The notes below the pieces were generated by a model that worked only from the letters and a program-made list of their open reading frames with translations, was not told the origin of the DNA and searched no databases. Positions 6,207 through 7,741 of a stretch of DNA of 7,741 nt are shown piece by piece (position 1 is the stretch's first letter; each line of letters opens with the position of its first letter). The stretch spans positions 1 through 7,741 of the forward strand of contig JALOAM010000149.1 in NCBI GenBank assembly GCA_023228765.1, in the 5' to 3' direction. This stretch comes from Dehalococcoidia bacterium. Lineage in GTDB: Bacteria > Chloroflexota > Dehalococcoidia > UBA2979. The translations under genes and the position numbers were made by a program.

Positions 6207-6866
6207 CTACCGGCGGCGACGCCGTGGAACGTCACGCTCGATCTTGATGATCACGCCAGCGACGTTGTGAGGCTCAATCTCGAAGGACTCGCCGTCCTTC
6301 TGGACCAGGAACCACCTGGTGCCCCGCTGTTGCAGACGCTTCACATGGATCTTGGGGACACCGTCCTCAAGGACCTCGGCGGCGACCACGTCACCCGACT
6401 CGAAGGGAGCACCGAGCTCCACGACGACGAGGTCGCCGTCGACGATATCTGGCTCCATGCACGATCCGACGACCCTGATGCCGACGTACTGCGACAGGTC
6501 GAACCTGATCCTGCCGGGAGACAGGGTTGTGATTTCGTCCACCGGAACCCCCGCTCGGACAGAAGCTGATGCCTTCTGGTCGATAACGCGGATCGGTACC
6601 AGTCCGATGAACTGCCCCACTGTGTTCGCCTTCGTGGGCTCCCCGCTACCGAGACCAACCCTCTGAGTAAACTCCGCCCACGGCATCGCCAAGAACTCGG
6701 CGACACTCTTCATCTCTTCTTCAGTGATTGTCTGCTTGCCGCTCAGCTTCCGACTGACGGACGCGTGCGTAAGTTTCATGTGGCCAGCGAGTTCGGACTG
6801 ATTCTTCCCACTCGCGCGGAGCAGTTCTTTTACAGCTGCCGCCACTGCCTTCATCCCTTCGCCCAT
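6207..6866 (-). CDS. CI-type repressor with HTH and S24/LexA-like domain carrying Cys at the nucleophile position
   Basis: A protein of 219 residues. ATG 6866 is preferred: a gaggggg ribosome-binding site lies about 8 bases upstream and the XRE domain begins directly after it. The frame stays open upstream, but through operator-proximal DNA; an ATG at 6854 is the other option. Residues 22-60 form a lambda-repressor-type HTH (QSELAGHMKLTHASVSRKLS). Residues 101-215 resemble the LexA/CI/S24 self-cleaving domain: Ala105-Gly106 is a plausible scissile bond (SVRAGVPVDE), the nucleophile loop reads VVGSCMEPDIVDGD, and Lys176 in VKRLQQ fits the catalytic base. The usual loop is G-x-S-M-x-P, so the nucleophile is replaced by Cys136 (with Ser135 just before it). 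It should bind the three operators as a dimer and maintain lysogeny. Whether it self-cleaves on SOS induction is open. The gene is in an operon with int. Confidence 0.9.
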   Translation of the reverse strand: MGEGMKAVAAAVKELLRASGKNQSELAGHMKLTHASVSRKLSGKQTITEEEMKSVAEFLAMPWAEFTQRVGLGSGEPTKANTVGQFIGLVPIRVIDQKASASVRAGVPVDEITTLSPGRIRFDLSQYVGIRVVGSCMEPDIVDGDLVVVELGAPFESGDVVAAEVLEDGVPKIHVKRLQQRGTRWFLVQKDGESFEIEPHNVAGVIIKIERDVPRRRRR

Positions 6867-6945
6867 GACTTGCCCCCTCGAGTGGTTGCGCCTCCCGTAC
6901 GAGAGGCCCATCGAGGGTGTACCCCAGCAAGTGCGTTGCAAACCT

Positions 6946-6975
6946 CTTGTACATCAAGACGTACATCACTTGCAA
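6946..6975 (-). promoter_or_regulatory. Predicted leftward promoter for repressor-integrase
   Basis: Read on the minus strand, TTGCAA (6975-6970) is followed after 18 bases by TACAAG (6951-6946); each matches four of six consensus bases for a housekeeping -35 or -10. The -35 is half of the perfect palindrome acttgcaagt (6968-6977), whose other strand offers the same hexamer to the rightward promoter. The -10 overlaps operator 1, which fits autoregulation. Predicted transcription would start near 6939 and leave a leader of about 70 bases. Actinobacterial promoters often keep only a -10, so exact placement is uncertain. Confidence 0.4.
6948..6965. promoter_or_regulatory. Operator 1 of the immunity region
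   Basis: The sequence TGTACATCAAGACGTACA consists of the inverted half-sites TGTAC and GTACA separated by 8 bases. It is one base longer between half-sites than operators 2 and 3. It overlaps the predicted -10 of the leftward repressor promoter, so occupancy would give negative autoregulation or, if the repressor touches polymerase, a change in activity. It is probably bound by the repressor and by the Cro-like protein. Confidence 0.7.
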
Positions 6976-6998
6976 GTCGTGTACGGGTGATGTACATT
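6970..6998 (+). promoter_or_regulatory. Predicted rightward early promoter
   Basis: TTGCAA (6970-6975), a 17-base spacer and TACATT (6993-6998) form a sigma70-type promoter, four of six matches at each element. The -10 lies at the right end of operator 2 and predicted initiation near 7005 falls just before operator 3, so bound repressor would block it. The predicted leader is about 34 bases to ATG 7039, with ggggga at 7030-7035 as the ribosome-binding site. The -35 is shared with the leftward promoter through a palindrome, which suggests the two promoters may exclude each other. Confidence 0.5.
6980..6996. promoter_or_regulatory. Operator 2 of the immunity region
   Basis: TGTACGGGTGATGTACA is a 17-bp site with perfectly inverted TGTAC and GTACA half-sites and a 7-base spacer. 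It covers the spacer end and -10 of the rightward early promoter. Operators 2 and 3 have the same 7-base spacing between half-sites, and their right halves both extend as GATGTACAT. Confidence 0.75.
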
Positions 6999-7011
6999 CC
7001 TCCCGTCCAGA

Positions 7012-7028
7012 CGTACAAACGATGTACA
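7012..7028. promoter_or_regulatory. Operator 3 of the immunity region
   Basis: CGTACAAACGATGTACA is a 17-bp site with half-sites CGTAC and GTACA, spaced exactly as in operator 2 and located 32 bases from it (as operator 2 is from operator 1). It lies just downstream of the predicted rightward start point and ends immediately before the ribosome-binding site of the Cro-like gene, so binding would act as a roadblock or block initiation. Confidence 0.7.
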
Positions 7029-7038
7029 TGGGGGACGG

Positions 7039-7251
7039 ATGCACCTCGAAACACTCGACGACATCAGGGCGGAGATAGCCCGGCGTCGCCTCAGCCAGCA
7101 GTCGGTTGCGGAGGAAATGGGGCGGTCGGCCTATTCGATCTCCCACCTCATGAGCTGGAACGAGGACGTGCACCTCACGCCTGTCGGCGCAGCGCGGTTC
7201 TCGAAGGCGATTGAAAGTGCCGCGACCAAGCAGGAAGCGGGTGCGCGATGA
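7039..7251 (+). CDS. Small Cro-like HTH DNA-binding protein
   Basis: A protein of 70 residues divergent from the repressor. ATG 7039 has ggggga at 7030-7035. Residues 8-60 make a compact XRE-type helix-turn-helix (IRAEIARRRLSQQSVAEEMG, then RSAYSISHLMSWNED, then a helix ARFSKAIESA); the recognition helix is probably SAYSISHLMS. There is no second domain, as expected for Cro. Position and size suggest it binds the same three operators with a different order of preference and favours lytic growth. The alternative is an early activator or an excision factor, which many temperate phages also encode here. The stop overlaps the next start (ATGA). Confidence 0.75.
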   Translation: MHLETLDDIRAEIARRRLSQQSVAEEMGRSAYSISHLMSWNEDVHLTPVGAARFSKAIESAATKQEAGAR

Positions 7252-7436
7252 GGGTCGTGATCACGAACCCCGAGCGCATCCCCCACGCGGCGGCGACATG
7301 GCACCGCCTGTCCTGCTCGTGTCGTGGGGACGTGGCGAACTGCGCGCCCTACCAGGCGTGGTTCGGCGACCAGAACAACACCGGGAATAGCGAAGCCGAG
7401 GCATCCACCGCCTCGGCTCCGAGTGCTCGCGGGTAG
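7248..7436 (+). CDS. Small early protein of unknown function with Cys cluster
   Basis: A protein of 62 residues. ATG 7248 overlaps the Cro-like stop, with aggaag at 7231-7236 as ribosome-binding site. No family is recognised. The ordered part appears to be residues 1-40: a strand (MRVVITNPER), His13 and His19, then Cys23, Cys25 and Cys32 in LSCSCRGDVANCAPYQAW, which could hold a metal or a redox pair. The last 20 residues (NSEAEASTASAPSARG) are Ala/Ser-rich and low complexity, and their codons coincide with a 9-bp GC hairpin. The end of this frame may therefore be constrained by RNA or DNA structure more than by protein function. It is probably a small early phage protein in the Cro operon. 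Confidence 0.55.
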   Translation: MRVVITNPERIPHAAATWHRLSCSCRGDVANCAPYQAWFGDQNNTGNSEAEASTASAPSARG

Positions 7437-7459
7437 CGAGCGGGAAGGTCAGGTCTTCC
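7394..7459 (+). promoter_or_regulatory. Three consecutive hairpins after the early small genes
   Basis: Hairpin A: agccgaggc (7394-7402) with gcctcggct (7410-7418), 9 bp perfect, 7-base loop. Hairpin B: gctcgc (7425-7430) with gcgagc (7436-7441), 5-base loop. Hairpin C: ggaag (7443-7447) with cttcc (7455-7459), 7-base loop. A and B overlap the end of the 62-residue gene and may form a terminator pair without a U-tract or an early transcription control point. C contains the purine-rich ribosome-binding site (gggaagg) of the GTG start at 7460, so it could hold that gene's translation low. The stems are seen directly; functions are inferred. Confidence 0.45.
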
Positions 7460-7741
7460 GTGGAGAAGCATAGCGCACCGTTGCGCGCAGTGGACGGGCT
7501 GCCCTCGTACGAGGAAGTCCTGTGCCCTCGGACCAGCCGCAGCAAGACCGGGCTGACGGACGCCCTTCGGGCCATGAAGCCCGGCGACGTCATCGACGCG
7601 ACGGACCTCACGCAGGCCCGCGCTAAGCAGCACTCCATCCGTGGGGCTGCCGCAGTCGCGCTCGGCCCCGGTCAGATCGCCACCCGCCTCATCGACGGGC
7701 GCGTGTACGTGGCGCGGCTGCTTCCGCAGCACGGGCGCGGG
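7460..7741 (+). CDS. Early phage protein of unknown function, 5' part only
   Basis: The frame is open from GTG 7460 to the window end (94 codons, no stop). GTG is chosen because it lies 24 bases after the previous stop and has gggaagg (7442-7448) upstream; an in-frame ATG at 7574 would lose the conserved-looking N-terminal part. The N-terminal segment is MEKHSAPLRAVDGLPSYEEV. A second part (SKTGLTDALRAMKPGDVI, then DATDLTQARAKQHSIRGAAA, then GQIATRLIDGRVYVARLLPQ) has a helix, a 'PGDVID' turn, a basic helix and a terminal strand pair. This resembles small phage domains in which a basic helix is followed by a TR-x-DG-x-V-x-V-x-RL strand pair; I recall these from actinophage early regions but cannot name the family. 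Nucleic-acid binding is plausible but not shown. Confidence 0.65.
   Translation, partial: MEKHSAPLRAVDGLPSYEEVLCPRTSRSKTGLTDALRAMKPGDVIDATDLTQARAKQHSIRGAAAVALGPGQIATRLIDGRVYVARLLPQHGRG

Noticed and set aside
7503..7514. Perfect 12-bp palindrome CCTCGTACGAGG, related to CGTACGAG at 6896-6903
   Set aside because: It lacks the TGTAC-N7-GTACA layout and is within a coding frame; one or two such palindromes are expected by chance. It is kept only as a possible weak secondary site.
1..7741. CRISPR arrays, tRNA or rRNA genes, insertion sequences
   Set aside because: No regularly spaced identical direct repeats with unique spacers, no tRNA-like cloverleaf with CCA end, and no transposase other than the serine integrase was seen on either strand.

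Overview
This is a strongly GC-rich, densely packed window that reads as part of a temperate tailed-phage genome (siphophage-like). The host is probably an actinobacterium. The base composition, a small r1t-like holin, a large serine integrase and a short CI/Cro-type immunity switch all fit this. No gene is clearly bacterial, so the window could be phage DNA, a circularised genome or the inside of a prophage. Host assignment is inference.

Layout. (1) Positions 1-3989, plus strand: a late-gene run made of the 3' end of an unidentified gene, a holin-like membrane protein, a small phage structural-type protein, a 568-residue fibre-like protein with thirteen 24-residue repeats, a BppU-like baseplate-type protein, and an unrecognised 362-residue protein ending in a proline-rich stalk and a helix. 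Stops and starts overlap or lie within a few bases, except for a structured 62-base leader before the holin. (2) 3990-4072: a short gap between convergent genes, with GC hairpins. (3) 4073-4617, minus strand: two small overlapping genes of unknown function. (4) 4618-4731: a spacer with a perfect 11-bp inverted repeat around a 16-base centre, directly next to the integrase stop; this is my candidate attP core. (5) 4732-6866, minus strand: a large serine integrase and, 2 bases upstream of it, a CI-type repressor with an N-terminal HTH and a LexA/S24-like C-terminal domain. (6) 6867-7038: the divergent control region, with three 17-18 bp palindromic operators at 32-bp steps and two predicted promoters that may share one palindromic -35 element. 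(7) 7039-7741, plus strand: a Cro-like HTH protein, a 62-residue Cys-containing protein, three consecutive hairpins, and the start of a further early gene that runs off the window.

How it works together (inference). The repressor binds the three operators to shut off the rightward early promoter and probably to tune its own. Integrase is co-transcribed with the repressor, so it is made under the lysogenic programme. The Cro-like protein opposes the repressor on the lytic side. If the inverted repeat is attP, integration would cut between the integrase and the two small minus-strand genes. Those genes would then sit at the far prophage end next to host DNA, a usual place for lysogen-expressed cargo genes.

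The most notable points are: the repressor has Cys where the autoprotease Ser nucleophile is expected, while the Ala-Gly cleavage site and the catalytic Lys remain; the operator array is very regular; the attP candidate is clean; the fibre-like repeat protein is highly regular; and three back-to-back hairpins follow the early small genes, the last one covering a ribosome-binding site.
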